Source of the DNA: Miscanthus floridulus
Lineage: Eukaryota; Streptophyta; Magnoliopsida; Poales; Poaceae
Length of the DNA stretch: 64,000 nucleotides
Reading direction: 5' to 3'
Assembly (NCBI RefSeq): GCF_019320115.1
Contig: NC_089587.1
Span: forward strand, 83,511,603 to 83,575,602
Part shown: in pieces, positions 12,101 to 24,186 of the stretch
Layout of the letters: every line of letters starts with the position of its first letter
How positions within the stretch are numbered: position 1 is the stretch's first letter
The notes under the pieces: model-generated
Told to the model about the DNA's origin: nothing
Database searches by the model: none
What the model saw: only the letters and a program-made list of their open reading frames with translations
Position numbers and translations under genes: made by a program

Positions 12101-12878
12101 CGGGCGCGAGCACGGTGCAGATGTACGCGAGGCGCTGCGGTGGTCGAGTGACGAGAGCGTGGCCATGGAGACTCAGCGAGGAGGAGGAGCGCTCGCAATG
12201 GGGCTGATGGCAATGGGCATAGCCATGGTGGTCGTGGTCCAGCGTTGTGGGGCTGACGGTCCAGCGCGGGCGAATTGGCTGGCGATGCGTGGCCTGGAGA
12301 TGGAGCGGCGCGACAACAGCTTCCCGGCGTATTAGGCTAGCAGAGGAACAGAGAGAGTGAGCGAGCGGGGAGGACGAGCAGGAGCAGGGAGCACTGGTGG
12401 CGTGGACACCGGGGTGCAGAGCGCGGATGCCAGGGTGCCAAGCGGTCGGACGCGAGGAAGAAAAGGGCACCGGTGGCAGGAGACGTGTCGGCACTGTAGC
12501 TGTGCGTGGTCCGAGGCAAGCAGCCATGGTAGGGAGGAGCGGCGCTGCGGCACGGCGCACGACGAGCAGCTAGGCACAGCGGGCTTGGGAGAGGCAAGGC
12601 CGTGGAGCAGAGCGGCGGTGCGGCGCGTGGTGGCTGGGAGCAGTGCTCGCGAGGGCCGGCGATGGAGGCTCGGGAGATACAAGAGCCGCTTGCAGCTGCA
12701 ATGGCTCGGCTGCTGGCTGTGAAAATTCGCTGCTGTAGGTGCTAAAAAAGGTGAGCCGCTGCCGAACTGCTATGCTCCCATTAAAAAATATTGGACAAGA
12801 CCACTCGCTGTCCCAAGCAAGAGAAAGCGTGCGAGCAGCACGGACAACAGCAGTGGTAGTAGCTCGACAGAAGCAGAC

Positions 12879-12911
<33 letters not shown>

Positions 12912-13498
12912 GCTGAAAAGTGCTGGCCACTGAGACAATGCTAGAACGTGCAGTCGAGTGTTAGCTCATGTATGTTTATCTGCAGCAAGAAACCAAGGCA
13001 GAGAGAGAGGGAAAAGCAAAGGCCGAGAATAGAGCGAGCAGCGGTTCGGCACGGCAGATAAGACCGATGCAGCAGAAATAGAAAAGGAGGAAAGCAGCTC
13101 ACGTGGTCATCTGCACGTCCAGTACAGCAGCAGCTGTACCAAGCAGAGAAACAGACATGCAGAGGCAGGCAAGGACACGCAACGTAGAGATAGACAAGAC
13201 CGAGGCAGGCGGAGGCAGCGAAGGTAGCATAGCAAGATTATCAGCTCGATGAGACAACGGTGGCAGAGTGATAAGGCGTAGCGTGGCCGTCAGTTGCGCG
13301 CCTGTGCGCACACAGAACGCAAAAAGACATGGCGAGGACTGGGGGAAAGAACCACGTGCTTCAAATAAAAAAAAATTTGGACCAGATCACCAGCTTCGCA
13401 AGCAAGAGATGAGTAGTCGGACAACTTGTACCGTCAATCGCTAGAAGTATACATTTGCCCTTTCTTCCAATTCTTTGTTTTAGAGTACCATCGTAACG

Positions 13499-13534
<36 letters not shown>

Positions 13535-13889
13535 ACGGTTTACTAATTTAGATAATTTACAACGTCTAGGCATAGAAAAATTTCAGCAAAGCTCGAATTT
13601 AAATTTGATTCAAAAGCTATATATGTATATCGTTCTATTCCTGCTTAATCTAATAGAATGAACCGTTTCCTATCGATTGGCCAGAATTGTCATTCAACAT
13701 TCATAAATATTTCTACGCCCAGCGTGATTTAACTTGAGCGTTTACTTGAGTCCATGAAACTAGTCACACAGGATTCGCTTATCACCTCAAGTACGTTTTA
13801 AATTAAAAACCTGAGAAACTTGTTTCAGAAATATTTACTTAGGCCTAAATCACGGTGCTAAACAAGCTCGTAACACCAGGGGTGTTACA
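9167..13889 (-). repeat. Complete 3' LTR of element B, 4723 bp
   Basis: On the minus strand it begins TGTAACACCCC (13889) and ends at 9167 with the complement of TGTGGCAGAACC. Like element A's LTR, it has a CpG-rich core (about 11420-12720) with long overlapping open frames on both strands (for example 11607-12560 minus) that lack recognisable protein character. A (TG)n(TA)n microsatellite lies at 12881-12912 and another at 13499-13534. The last kilobase (about 12890-13889) is repeated in the truncated partner LTR at 17039-18099. Confidence 0.88.
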
Positions 13890-13930
13890 ACCAACCTCCC
13901 TTAAAAAGAATCTCGTCCCGAGATTCGAAG
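13885..13930 (-). other. Polypurine tract and last pol codons next to LTR of element B
   Basis: The minus strand reads AAGGGAGGTTGGT directly before the LTR start TGTAACACC, a typical polypurine tract for plus-strand priming. Just upstream is the phrase translating as F-E-S-R-D-E-I-L-F-K-G-G, which commonly precedes the 3' LTR of grass gypsy elements. It fixes 13889 as the LTR boundary. Confidence 0.75.
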
Positions 13931-15210
13931 CAAGACCAAAGGAGGGGAAACGCGATTACATTCCATAGATAAGAGGTTACACGAAAGGTTACACGACTTC
14001 GAATACTAAACCACATGGGGATTTAGAGATACATGGTTAAGTGCAACCTAATACAACCGAGACTTAATCTAGAAGTCGAGACAGGCGAGGGCAATGGAGA
14101 AACAATAAGATAATGAGGATCCAAAACATGGCGTAGCACCAATAGACCCAGAAACAGTCGACTGAGAAGTCAAACATCAGGAACCCTAAGATCAAACTAA
14201 CCAAAGGGAACTGAACTTCTTTGATAGATCAAATTATTCCTTCTTCTCAGATTACACCATCACCTTAGACTGACAAATCTCGCTTCACAATGGTGACTGG
14301 ATCTCGTAGCTCTGCTTCGAATGCGAGGGAAATGGAGATGAAGAAGAAGAAAAAGCACCAAGGGTATTTTATAGAAGCAAATGGAGGTGGGGCGCAACAC
14401 ATCGGAAGCAGATGCAGCGGGGATGGGAAACACAAATGGTGCATGCTGTGGAGATAAGGTCGGAGACGTGGTGCGCTTCCCGCGTGAACGGTAGGGGGAA
14501 ATAAAGGAGATGAGAGGGGGTCCGCTCGATGAGGCAGGCGTGTGGGCGGTCGTGTCCACAAAAAGAAGGAAATGGGGGGGGGGGTTCGGTACAGGGACGA
14601 GGTATGATAGTCGAGAGCCGACCGGATGCTGGGAAAAGGAGAAACGCACAGTGCACAAAGATGGCGAGCATGGCACAATGCCGCGGCCATGTGAGAACGG
14701 GGTGCTAAGGGCCCGATACAGATAGCGTTCGCAGGGCACGCAGTGAAATGACCCAGCATGCGTAGCGCGGTCAACTAAGCATAGGGCTTGGGACATGACA
14801 TCCACTTAGACTTTTCTATTACTCCCGACTACCTGAGGCTAACTTTCCTTACTACTCTTCTTTTTCTTTCTTTTACTCGACCACATCCGTCTTTCAAGTA
14901 GACTGAGACTATGTCAGACTTTCTTCCTCCAAAACCACCTCTTGTTTACCTTAAGAGAGCACTTCTGCATCAACCCGTTGTGGATTTCCCATTTGAACAC
15001 CCAAATATTTCCAAGGAAATTATTTATAGTAAAAGTGGTATGGTGGTGTAACTTGGAAAAGGTACTTGGTCCATAGCCTCGATACCAGTGCGTGTCGAGC
15101 AGCGTCACCATGTGGCAGCTGTTCCACAGGGGGCCTTTGGTTCCATCGCGGCACCATAAGCTTTTAACCAGGCAACTATTACCAACCTACATGCCATGAG
15201 GGCGGTGAGT
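13890..15210 (-). other. Remnant interior of element B, no intact gene
   Basis: This stretch follows the polypurine tract and precedes the first duplicated LTR piece. Open frames on the minus strand (for example 14260-14805) recur in the second copy at 16095-16637 but differ through frameshifts and look like low-complexity translation of a G-rich tract near 14570-14590. I recognise no gag, protease, RT or integrase motif. It is probably 3' untranslated sequence of the original retrotransposon. Confidence 0.6.
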
Positions 15211-15812
15211 GTGTGTATATATATATATGCCGAAAAGTGCTGGCCGCTGAGACAATGCTAGAATGTGCAGTCAAGTGTCAGCTCGTGTACGTTTATCTGC
15301 AGCAAGAAACCAAGGCAGAGAGAGAGGGAAAAGCAAAGGCCGAGGACAAAGCAAGCTGTGGTTCGGCACGGCAGACAAGACCGATGCAGCAGAAATAGAA
15401 AAGGAGGAAAGCAGCGCACGTGGTCATCTGCACGTCAAGTACAGCAGCAACAGTACCAAGCAGAGAAATAGACACGCAGAGGCAGGCAAGGACATGCAAC
15501 GTAGAGACAAACAAGACCGAGGCAGGCGGAGGCAGTGAAGGTAGCACGGCAAGATTATCAGCTTGATGAGACAACGGTAGCAGAGTGATATGGCATAGCG
15601 TGGCTATCAGTTGCGCGCCTGCACGCGCACAGAACGTGAAAAGACATGGCGAGGACTGGGGGAAAGAACCACGTGCTTCAAATAAAAAAAATTCGGACCA
15701 GATCACCAGCTTCGCAAGCAAGAGATGAGCAGTCGGTCAACTTGTACCATCAATCGCTACAAGTATACGTTTGCCCTTTCTTCTAATTCTTTTTTTGAGA
15801 GTACCATCGTAA

Positions 15813-15822
15813 CATATATATA

Positions 15823-15869
<47 letters not shown>
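15813..15869. repeat. (TA)n microsatellite
   Basis: A run of TA dinucleotides, interrupted once near its start, within the first duplicated LTR piece. Its counterpart in the second copy is at 17643-17695 and has a different length and an extra interruption. Confidence 0.95.
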
Positions 15870-15871
<2 letters not shown>

Positions 15872-17038
15872 TTAACGGTTTACTAATTTAGATAATTTAC
15901 AATGACTAGGCACAGTAAAATTTCAGCAAAGCTCGAATTTAAATGAGGATCCAAAACATGGCGTAGCACCAACAGATCCAGAAACAGTCGACTAAGAAGT
16001 CAAACATCAGGAACCCTAAGATCAAACTAACCAAAGGGAACTAAACTTCTTTGATAGATCAAATTATTCCTTCTTCTAAGATTATACCATCACCTTAGAC
16101 TGACAAATCTTGCTTCACAATGGCGACTAGATCTCGTAGCTCTGCTCCGAATGCGAGGGAAATGGAGATGAAGAAGAAGAACAAGCACCAAGGGTATTTT
16201 ATAGAAGCAAATGGAGGTAGGGCGCAACACACCGGAAGCGGATGCAGCGGGGATGGGATACACAGATGGTGCATGCTATGGAGATAAGGTCGGAGACATG
16301 GTGCGCTTCCCACGTGAACGGCAGGGGGAAATAAAGGAGATGAGAGGGGGTCCGCTCGATGAGGCAGGCGTGTGGGCGGTCGTGTCCACAAAAAGAAGGA
16401 AATGGGGGGGGGGGGTTTCGGTACGGGGACGAGGTATGATAGTCGAGAGCCGACCGGATGCTGGGAAAAGGAGAAACGCACAGTGCACAAAGATGGCGAG
16501 CATGGCACAATGCCGCGGCCATGTGAGAACGGGGTGCTAAGGGCCCGATACAGATAGCGTTCGCAGGGCACGCAGTGAAATGACCCAGCATGCGTAGCGC
16601 GGTCAACTAAGCATAGGGCTTGGGACATGACATCCACTCAGACTTTTCTATTACTCCCGACTACCTGAGGCTAACTTTCCTTACTACTCTTCTTTTTCTT
16701 TCTTTTACTCGACCACATCCGTCTTTCAAGTAGACTGAGACTATGTCAGACTTTCTTCCTCCAAAACCACCTCTTGTTTACCTTAAGAGAGCACTTCTGC
16801 ATCAACCCATTGTGGATTTCCTGTTTGAACACCCGAATATTTCCAAGGAAATTATTTATAGTAAAAGTGGTATGGTGGTGTAACTTGGTAAAGGTACTTG
16901 GTCCATAGCCCTGATACCGGTGTGTGTCAAGCAGCGTCACTATGTGGCAGCTGTTCCACAGGGGGCCCTTGGTTTCGTCGCGGCACCATAAGCTTTTAAC
17001 CAGGCAACTATTACCAACCTACACGCCATGAGGGCGGT

Positions 17039-17661
17039 GAGTGTGTGTATATATATATGCCAAAAAGTGCTGGCCGCTGAGACAATGCTAGAACGTGCAG
17101 TCGAGTGTCAGCTCATGTATGTTTATCTGCAGCAAGAAACCAAGGCAGAGAGAGAGGGAAAAGCAAAGGCCGAGGACAAAGCGAGCAGTGGTTCGGCACG
17201 GCAGACAAGACCGATGCAGCAGAAATAGAAAAGGAGGAAAGCAGCTCGCGTGGTCATCTGCACGTCCAGTACAACAGCAGCAGTACCAAGCAGAGAAACA
17301 GACACACAGAGGCAGGCAAGGACATGCAACGCAGAGACAAACAAGACCGAGGCAGGCGGAGGCAGTGAAGGTAGCACGGCAAGATTATCAGCTTGATGAG
17401 ACAACGGTGGCAGAGTGATATGGCGTAGCGTGGCTATCAGTTGCGCGCCTGCGCACGCACAGAACGCGAAAAGACATGGCGAGGACTGGGGGAAAGAACC
17501 ACGTGCATCAAATAAAAAAATTCAGACCAGATCACCAGCTTCGCAAGCAAGAGATGAGCAGTCGGTCAACTTGTACCGTCAATCGCTACAAGTATACGTT
17601 TGCCCTTTCTTCTAATTCTTTTTTTTGAGAGTACCATCGTAACATATATATACCTATATAT

Positions 17662-17695
<34 letters not shown>

Positions 17696-18099
17696 CTTTA
17701 ACGGTTTACTAATTTAGATAATTTACAATGACTAGGCACAGGAAAATTTCAGCAAAGCTCGAATTTAAATTTGATTCAAAAGCTATATATATATATGTAT
17801 ATTGTTCTATTTATTAATGGATTTTATTTTATTTATAAACATTGCTTTTCCTGCTTAATCTAATAGAACGAACCATTTCCTATCGATTGGCCAGAATTGT
17901 CGTTCAACATTCATAAATATTTCTATGCCGGGCGTGATTTAACTTGAGCGTTTACTTGAGTCCACGAAACTAGTCACACAGGATTCGCTTATCGCCTCAA
18001 GTACGTTTTAAATTAAAAACCTGATAAACTTGTTTCAGAAATTTTTACTTAGGCCTAAATCACGGTGCTAAACAAGCTCGTAACACCAGGGGTGTTACA
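17039..18099 (-). repeat. Truncated 5' LTR of element B
   Basis: The 1.06 kb here matches the minus-strand start of the complete LTR (12890-13889) and ends with the same AGGGGTGTTACA. The match breaks at the GTGTGTGTATATAT microsatellite around 17039-17058, where LTR sequence is replaced by element interior. The rest of this LTR and most of the interior were therefore lost with a breakpoint in a simple repeat. Confidence 0.85.
17643..17695. repeat. (TA)n microsatellite
   Basis: Counterpart of the run at 15813-15869 in the second tandem unit, shorter and broken by an AAT. Confidence 0.95.
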
Positions 18100-18104
18100 C
18101 GCAT

Positions 18105-20092
18105 AGTGTTCCACTCGGACCCTTAGTCAGGCTGATGTCTGAGGAGCCCTAGATCCCTTAGCTTCTAATGCACAGTCCTTAATTCATTTGGCCAAATGAA
18201 TTACCTAGAGGCATCGGGGACAATCGCTTAGACACTAATTATGTTGGTATGGACACCCAGAGTACATACCTTCATCAAAATCTCTAGTGCTTATTGTTGT
18301 GCCATTTTATTCAAAATGTTCCTTTCATATTTGGTTCAATTATGGATTGAAGGTTCTAAATTGAACTTTCTAAGTATCTCTATTCAAAATGTTCCTTTCA
18401 TATTTGGGCCCTCTATTTGCCTGAGAGAGGACTTCCTTGATTTCTGGTGGCCTGGTTGTATTGTTACTCCAATAATATCCTAAATCTCAATGCTCATTTT
18501 ATTTGTGATGTCTGGAAGCCGCTTGCCAGTGGCTCATCATTTCTTTTTTCCCTTTTTATTTTCACATTTTCCTCCTCTCTGCTTTTTTATCAGTGGAGGT
18601 GCCACACCAGTTGCGAGCTTAGCAGGGTGGAGTGACCAAGAAGGGAGAGGAGGTAATCACCGGAGATGAATAGAAAACGACAAAATAAGGAGAATGATCA
18701 TATTTTTCTAGAGAGGGTATGTCAGTGAGGGAGAGAGGTCAGATCTAGCTTGTGATGGGACATAGTTGCTGAGACCATTGAGTATGCGCCATTTGCTCCT
18801 GGCACCGACATGCATGAGAGAGGTCTCAGTAGGTGGGAGGAAGGGTCAAGAAGGGACTGAGGTTGCTAGATTTGATTGCAACCTCGAGGCGACAATGGTC
18901 AGGAAGAAGGCACATGGTAGTATCCTGGCTGGGTAGAGAGAGTAGAGGGAATTGGGCAGGTAGATAGTGGTGGGTGAAAAAACAAAAAACAAAATGTAAG
19001 GGAACCTACTTGACCCTAGGGAGAAGGGGTGAGTGGAGGGATTTGGGGGCCTCTCAGATTTGAGGGCTTGAGTAGTTGGACCGCTAGACCTTTTTTTGTT
19101 TCCAACCCTCACATTTAGGGTAGGGTTGGGTTTAGTGGACCCTCTAGAGATGCTCTAGGTTTCTCTAATAATACATACAATTGTTCGGCGTGCCTTCAAC
19201 AATAGCGCATACAATTGTTTAGCCTATTGCTCAAATAGCATATACAATTGTTCAGCCTACTGCTCAACGCTTAAGATGTTGAATTTTTTCTAAGGATTAT
19301 GTGTTGAGTAGTATACCTTTTCAAATAACAAATGCTTACAATTGGACTATAAATGTATATATGTCATAATTTTTTAGTTGAGATGTATGAATTGTCTAAT
19401 GTAGCAACTCACATAATTTAATTTTGTAAATTATTAATATAATTTAAGTACATCATTAGTGGCACTGTGTTGATAAGGAAATATTTTTTTTGTACTTGTT
19501 AAACTGTGGAAATGTTTGCTTGTATATAGCTTTGTGCATGTCTATATGGTGGGACATAACATGTATGGATATTTAGAGTAGTATTTTATATATACCTATA
19601 GCGGTAGGAATGGATATTTTAGAAGAGTATTAGGGGTTACAATATCTCTTTTCACAAAACATATTTAGATAATGTATACATGAATTTAAGGCATTATTTT
19701 AGTTTATTTTATGTAATAAAAGATATAGGTAATTAGATGCAAATTTGTGGAAGGTTAATTTATGATATCTTACAAAATGGTAGAGGTGGGTAACTTGTAT
19801 GAAAATTTAGGGTTTACTTTATATTATTTTTCGGGCAAAAGCGGATAACTTAGATATAGATTTGTAGGGTTATTGACTATTTGTTAATGACGTATAAAGG
19901 GGATGATTTTATTTATAAATAGAACAGATCCAATGACTATTGTTTTCAACAAATCACAACAAATAAAGGGTCTGACAAGCACCACCAACGGTTCTACATG
20001 ATCACACATCCCATTACTTTTCTTTAAATGACAATAAATGCATGCATGCTTTACTTGCATCACCAAACTTTATAACCATCTTACTGATACAG
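18105..20092. other. Unassigned region upstream of the WAK fragment
   Basis: I see no gene here. A three-fold, roughly 33-bp direct repeat built on CATACAATTGTT lies at about 19170-19265. The phrase CCTCTAGAGATGCTCTAGG near 19140-19158 resembles the ends of small non-autonomous DNA transposons common in grass intergenic DNA. From about 19720 to 19860 the sequence holds minus-strand matches to a degenerate repeat that also fills the second intron of the WAK gene at 59285-61150. The last 130 bp (about 19965-20092) are intron sequence homologous to that preceding the EGF exon at 61997. Confidence 0.5.
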
Positions 20093-20499
20093 ATATTGAT
20101 GAGTGCGCTATTCCAAACAAATGCAATGGAATATGCCACAACTTTGATGGAGGCTTCAATTGTACAAGTTGCCGTCATTGGAAAGAGTATGATCCAAGAA
20201 AACACAAATGTGTCATGTCAGCTAAGCAGCGTAATCTAATTCTCAGTGAGTCATGTATTTATCTATCAAAATTAAAAACATGAAATATTCACATTCACAT
20301 TTAATGGATGTAGGGATTGCAATTGGGCTTGCTGGTGGCCTTGGATCCATAAGTTTTGCACTTGGTGCGATTGTACTCACCGGTAGGTGGAAAGAAGATA
20401 TCCAAAGGAAAATCCAAAGAGCATACTTTAAAAAAATCAAGGTCTGCTCTTGGAGCAACTAATATCGGATGAAAGCGCTGCAAACAAAACAAAGATATT
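20093..20499 (+). pseudogene. Wall-associated kinase fragment: EGF exon plus transmembrane exon start
   Basis: Two exons of a WAK gene. Exon a (20093-20245) follows a TAG|AT-type acceptor (ACTGATACAG) and encodes a calcium-binding EGF domain beginning D-I-D-E-C with further cysteines (C-N-G-I-C, G-G-F-N-C-T-S-C). It ends at GTGAGT. Exon b (20314-20499) encodes a transmembrane helix (G-I-A-I-G-L-A-G-G-L-G-S-I then a hydrophobic run) and a juxtamembrane basic segment. A 1-bp insertion in an A-run near 20431-20437 breaks the frame just before the conserved Q-G-L-L-L-E-Q-L-I block. WAK sequence stops at about 20499 and no kinase domain follows. It is collinear with exons 3 and 4 of the WAK gene ending at 63432, so it is a partial tandem duplicate. 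Confidence 0.88.
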
Positions 20500-20840
20500 C
20501 TAGGTAGCATGCCTGTGCATTGCTACAGGACAACTAAAATTTTGTACTAAAAACACATAGATCGCACAATAAGATAACAATAATGTGAAATTAAATATCG
20601 ACGTTAAAGTGACATTTAATCCAAAAAGCAAAGTTCGTAAAATTAACATAACTTTTGTACTAAAAACACATGTATTGCAGATAATATAACAATACTATGA
20701 AATTAAATACCGACGTTAAAGTAATATTTAATCTAAAAAGCAAAGTTTGTGAAATTAACACTCTCACGGAGAGTGCAACATCGTAGGCTCACCAACTCTA
20801 CTGTATAGACCTTTTTGTGCGTTGCAACAGGATAAATAAT
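20500..20840. repeat. Duplicated 114-bp block with possible Helitron-like terminus
   Basis: Two copies of an approximately 114-bp AT-rich block (about 20535-20648 and 20649-20760) share phrases such as TTTTGTACTAAAAACACAT and GACGTTAAAGT. The left edge, where WAK sequence stops, reads on the minus strand as a short hairpin (GTAGCA...TGCTAC) followed by CTAG, reminiscent of a Helitron 3' end. The base after CTAG is A rather than the expected T, so the assignment is weak. Confidence 0.4.
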
Positions 20841-23800
20841 GTTTTAATAATTTGAGCATGAACGTGTTGTATTATTAAAAAAATGATAATGCGGGCATGA
20901 TGTTCAATATTACAAATTGAATCTTATGCATGGCTAAAACTCTCATCGATGGTTTGCAATCATCAAGGTATGCATTTATAGTATTATACATTTGTGCATA
21001 CGCACATAAAAGTTCATATCACTATAACAAGATTAATTGATTCCTCAACCTTTTAAAACTAACCATCTTCATGAATTATCAGTTTCCTTCATACAGGACT
21101 GGAATACCAAGGTCACCCTTCTTCATATTTTAGATAATAACATGACATGCCTTCAACCATATGCCCCTAGTATTGAATTATGATCTAGTTTAGTATGCCT
21201 TTGTCGCTTTGGAACATTGTTCCATTAGTAACTCAATGAGATGCAGGCAATTATTTAATTCAATATAAAAGACTTGTAACGAACAGGCTATAATTCTAGC
21301 ATACTATAATGGGATTATCATACTTAAGAAGTCATAGATCATGAAATTGCAACAAAGCTACTCACCCTTTCTAGAACACAAGTAGTTACAGGAGGCAAGC
21401 AAAATTTCAATGCAATTAAGATTTCAGAACTCGGTGTTGTATATAGAAGAAGGGATAGACGGTGTAGTCAATCAAGAAGCATCTCTTTCTAATTTTTTGT
21501 AACTTGAACATTTTTCAGTGACTCTAGAATAGGAGATGATCCCTACATACGGCTTCCTAAGCTACCATGATGGCCCCTGTTTACAGTCAAGTTTTATATA
21601 GTATTATGCAAAAGGAAAACTTAAAATATGGAGGTATTCCTGTGTCCTTTGTTATTTCCCCACTACCTAGGTAGATTAAAATATATCTAGCAAGAAGGTA
21701 TTAACCACTCAAAATCACCACTTGCTATGATCAAGCTGATCAAAGTACAGCTCATTCTGCATGGATAGCCTTGACCGAACATCGACGAGGCGCGGAGGCC
21801 TCCACTCTCCTCCAGGCTCCAGATTTGGCGTTCCACAGCGGCACGAACCATAGCCTAGCGACCCACTTTTGGACCCGCAACATTAAGTCTATAACCGGCC
21901 CAGAGACCACCTTAGAGAAGAGATCACAAGCAACCCATGAACACACAAAACCACATATCAGAGCAAAGGTGATGCCTTTGGGGACCAAGGGAGCGAGGGA
22001 AGCCGAATCCGGTGTTAAGATCGCACCTTTGCGTTTCCCAGCGGTTGTGGCGGTGGAGGACGGAGGGAGATGATGCCGAAGAGGAGGATGCGTGAGTGCT
22101 GCGTTACTAGGCGGACACGAGTGCCACAAAGTTTGCACCCGCCGGCCTGGCGCGGCCATTTAGGGCAGGATCGCCGCTGCTCGATCTGAATACCAAAATG
22201 ATACATATATTTCCCCAAAAGAAAACGAAATGATGATATACCCTCTCTTAAGTATGTTCATTAATTTATTGGTAGGAAGTGGACATAAACTAAATATATA
22301 CTACTAATAACACTAAAACAGTTACACACCGTGGGAACCACCACAACAATACTAACTATTGCAGCATTCTTGCTTCCTGTACTACAACCTCTGCAACACG
22401 AAAACTATATGTGGATCAGAACAAAAATTCAAGGAAGCTCCAAAAACATAGAATTTGAATCATGAATAAATTGCACTGTGCTTCTGTTCGCAAGATGACT
22501 CAACTACTGAACTAAAACAGAACTGTTATGCTCTCCTGCTCTTATGCCTTATGATCAAGCAAATAATATTGCAAAGAATAATTAAATAGAGCATATTAAT
22601 TCCTATAGCTACTGCCCTGCCATCTGCTGGCCAAAGCTCCAGCATGCACAGGGTCGACATAAGCATGATGCATGAACAATCAAAATGTAATTTAAGAGAT
22701 GTTCAGAACGTTTGTTTTTTGTAAATCCGTCTTCATGATGCGTGAACAATTAAAACATAATTTAAGTTTTAGCATAAAATTGAAACAATTTTATTTTTTG
22801 AAGAAATCAAAACAATCTTATTGCAAACTGCCAGGACAAAACTTGATCTTAATATGTCACCTGCAGCTGTCCTGTTTATGAAAGTATGGCCCTGCATATA
22901 AACAATTATTGTTTAAAGCTAAAGTAACATTAATTATCATAAACAAAAATATAAATTTGTATTGCAGTACTTGCTCCTAACTGGCTTGTTTAGTTGGATG
23001 ACATAGAACCTAAATGGAGACCTCAAAAAATGAAAGCGGGAGAAGCAACTTGAATACTATAGGGAACATCCAAACAGGAATTGCACTTGAAAGCTAGAGA
23101 AGAACTTGAATACTAACCATGACGATTGACCATGAAAGTTTTGGAGACATATATACCTAGGTGATGATGTGGTAGGCGGGGTTATGCGCAATTACGCCTA
23201 GTACTGTCGAGATCGATGGGTGCGGTGGCCAAACTGTCAAACTGACGAGGATAGTGGACTTTGCCCTACCAAGAGGGCAACAGCGGTGGAAGACGCTGGT
23301 GGAGACGTACTGATCCTTTGACAACAGTGAGCCAGTGGGGAGGGCCTGGCGGAGACGCACGCTAGCTATTCGGTTGGCCGCTGAACGCTGTTCCTTTCCT
23401 TTCTTCCACGGGCAGGATGAGCTGAATGGCAGCTTGTGTGATGATCAATCAACTATGATGATCGATGACGGCTAGAGCAACGATGGTTCATGGTGGGGTG
23501 GGGAAGCAGGATATGGCGTCTGATCTCGTCTGCCTCCCTTTTGTGCGGTTGTCGCTACCAGGAAAGATAGAAGGAGGAGAGAATATGAAAATCCGGGCTT
23601 GCATGTAATGTGATTTAAGGAAAGAGAAGTGATGTATTTTTTCGCAAGCCTTAATTATGTCGGATGGACGTCCGTTTCTTCCCATCCTATTTGGTCGGCC
23701 GGAGATGTGAGATTTTTTTTTCATGAGCATTAATTATGCCTAGATGGACGTCCGTTTCCCCTCCTTCCTATTCGGCCAGGCAATTTGAGATTTTTTTCAC

Positions 23801-24186
23801 AAGGGCTTACGACGGGTGGACGCCGTTTGGTCGTAGGTTTCCGTCTATTAGTGGCATATGATGAGACATGATCACATGATTCTCGCGTGGAGTGGCATTT
23901 TTAGGGAAGAAGCATCGTGTGGGCCATTGTGGGGGGCGACGACGCCGGGTGGGAAAACGAGCATGGGATCGCATGCAGGCAGACCGACGAGCCGACGTTG
24001 GATTGTCGCACCAAAACAGTGTCCACTTTTTAGTCTTTTTAGACGTGATGAGAGAAGAGATTGATGAGCCATGCTAATGTGCCGCTTGTGGTTGGTGTGG
24101 TCTTTGATGATGGCAGTTTCCTTCTTGATTGGTTGTATGGTTCCTTCTTGATTGCACATTCACGATTCATGTTTGCATGCACCATT
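20841..24186. other. Region with no recognisable gene
   Basis: I see AT-rich sequence with no recognised gene. An open frame on the minus strand at 21752-22159 (135 codons) includes a hydrophobic stretch but has no family signature I know; it could be a gene scrap or chance. About 23640-23830 carries two to three diverged copies of a block containing GGATGGACGTCCGTTTC. No promoter, RNA gene or transposon end could be fixed. Confidence 0.5.

Larger units (their letters stand above)
14113..17770. repeat. 1.83-kb tandem duplication inside element B
   Basis: Unit 1 (14113-15942) and unit 2 (15943 to about 17770) both begin with ATGAGGATCCAAAACATGG and end with GCTCGAATTTAAAT. The period measures 1830 bp at the start and 1826 bp at the end. 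Each unit contains about 1.1 kb of element interior plus about 0.7 kb of LTR. The two copies are nearly identical by eye, differing mainly in TA-run length, so the duplication is young relative to the element. Confidence 0.9.
9167..18099 (-). mobile_element. Internally deleted Ty3/gypsy derivative, element B
   Basis: Both outer ends are LTR ends (TGTGGCAGAACC on the left, GGGTGTTACA on the right), flanked by a perfect 5-bp target duplication CGCAT at 9162-9166 and 18100-18104. On the minus strand the order is truncated LTR (18099 to about 17039), about 1.1-1.3 kb of interior, and a complete LTR (13889 to 9167). Part of the truncated LTR and interior is tandemly duplicated. No gag or pol remains except the last few codons next to the polypurine tract. 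The long LTR, TGTAACA start and AT-rich 'cagcggaatat' phrases resemble element A, suggesting a related family. Confidence 0.88.

Noticed and set aside
11485..12940. Long minus-strand frame of 317 codons and companions in element B's LTR
   Set aside because: Same situation: GC-rich LTR core, Arg/Pro/Ala/His-rich translation, opposite-strand frames equally long, and no family resemblance.
14260..16637. Paired minus-strand frames of about 180 codons at 14260-14805 and 16095-16637
   Set aside because: Their similarity comes from the 1.83-kb duplication. The two copies use different frames after a G-run, so no protein is conserved.
21752..22159. Protein gene on the minus strand with a hydrophobic segment
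   Set aside because: No recognisable family, no supported splice context or promoter, and the opposite strand is also open. It is kept only as a mention in the region entry.
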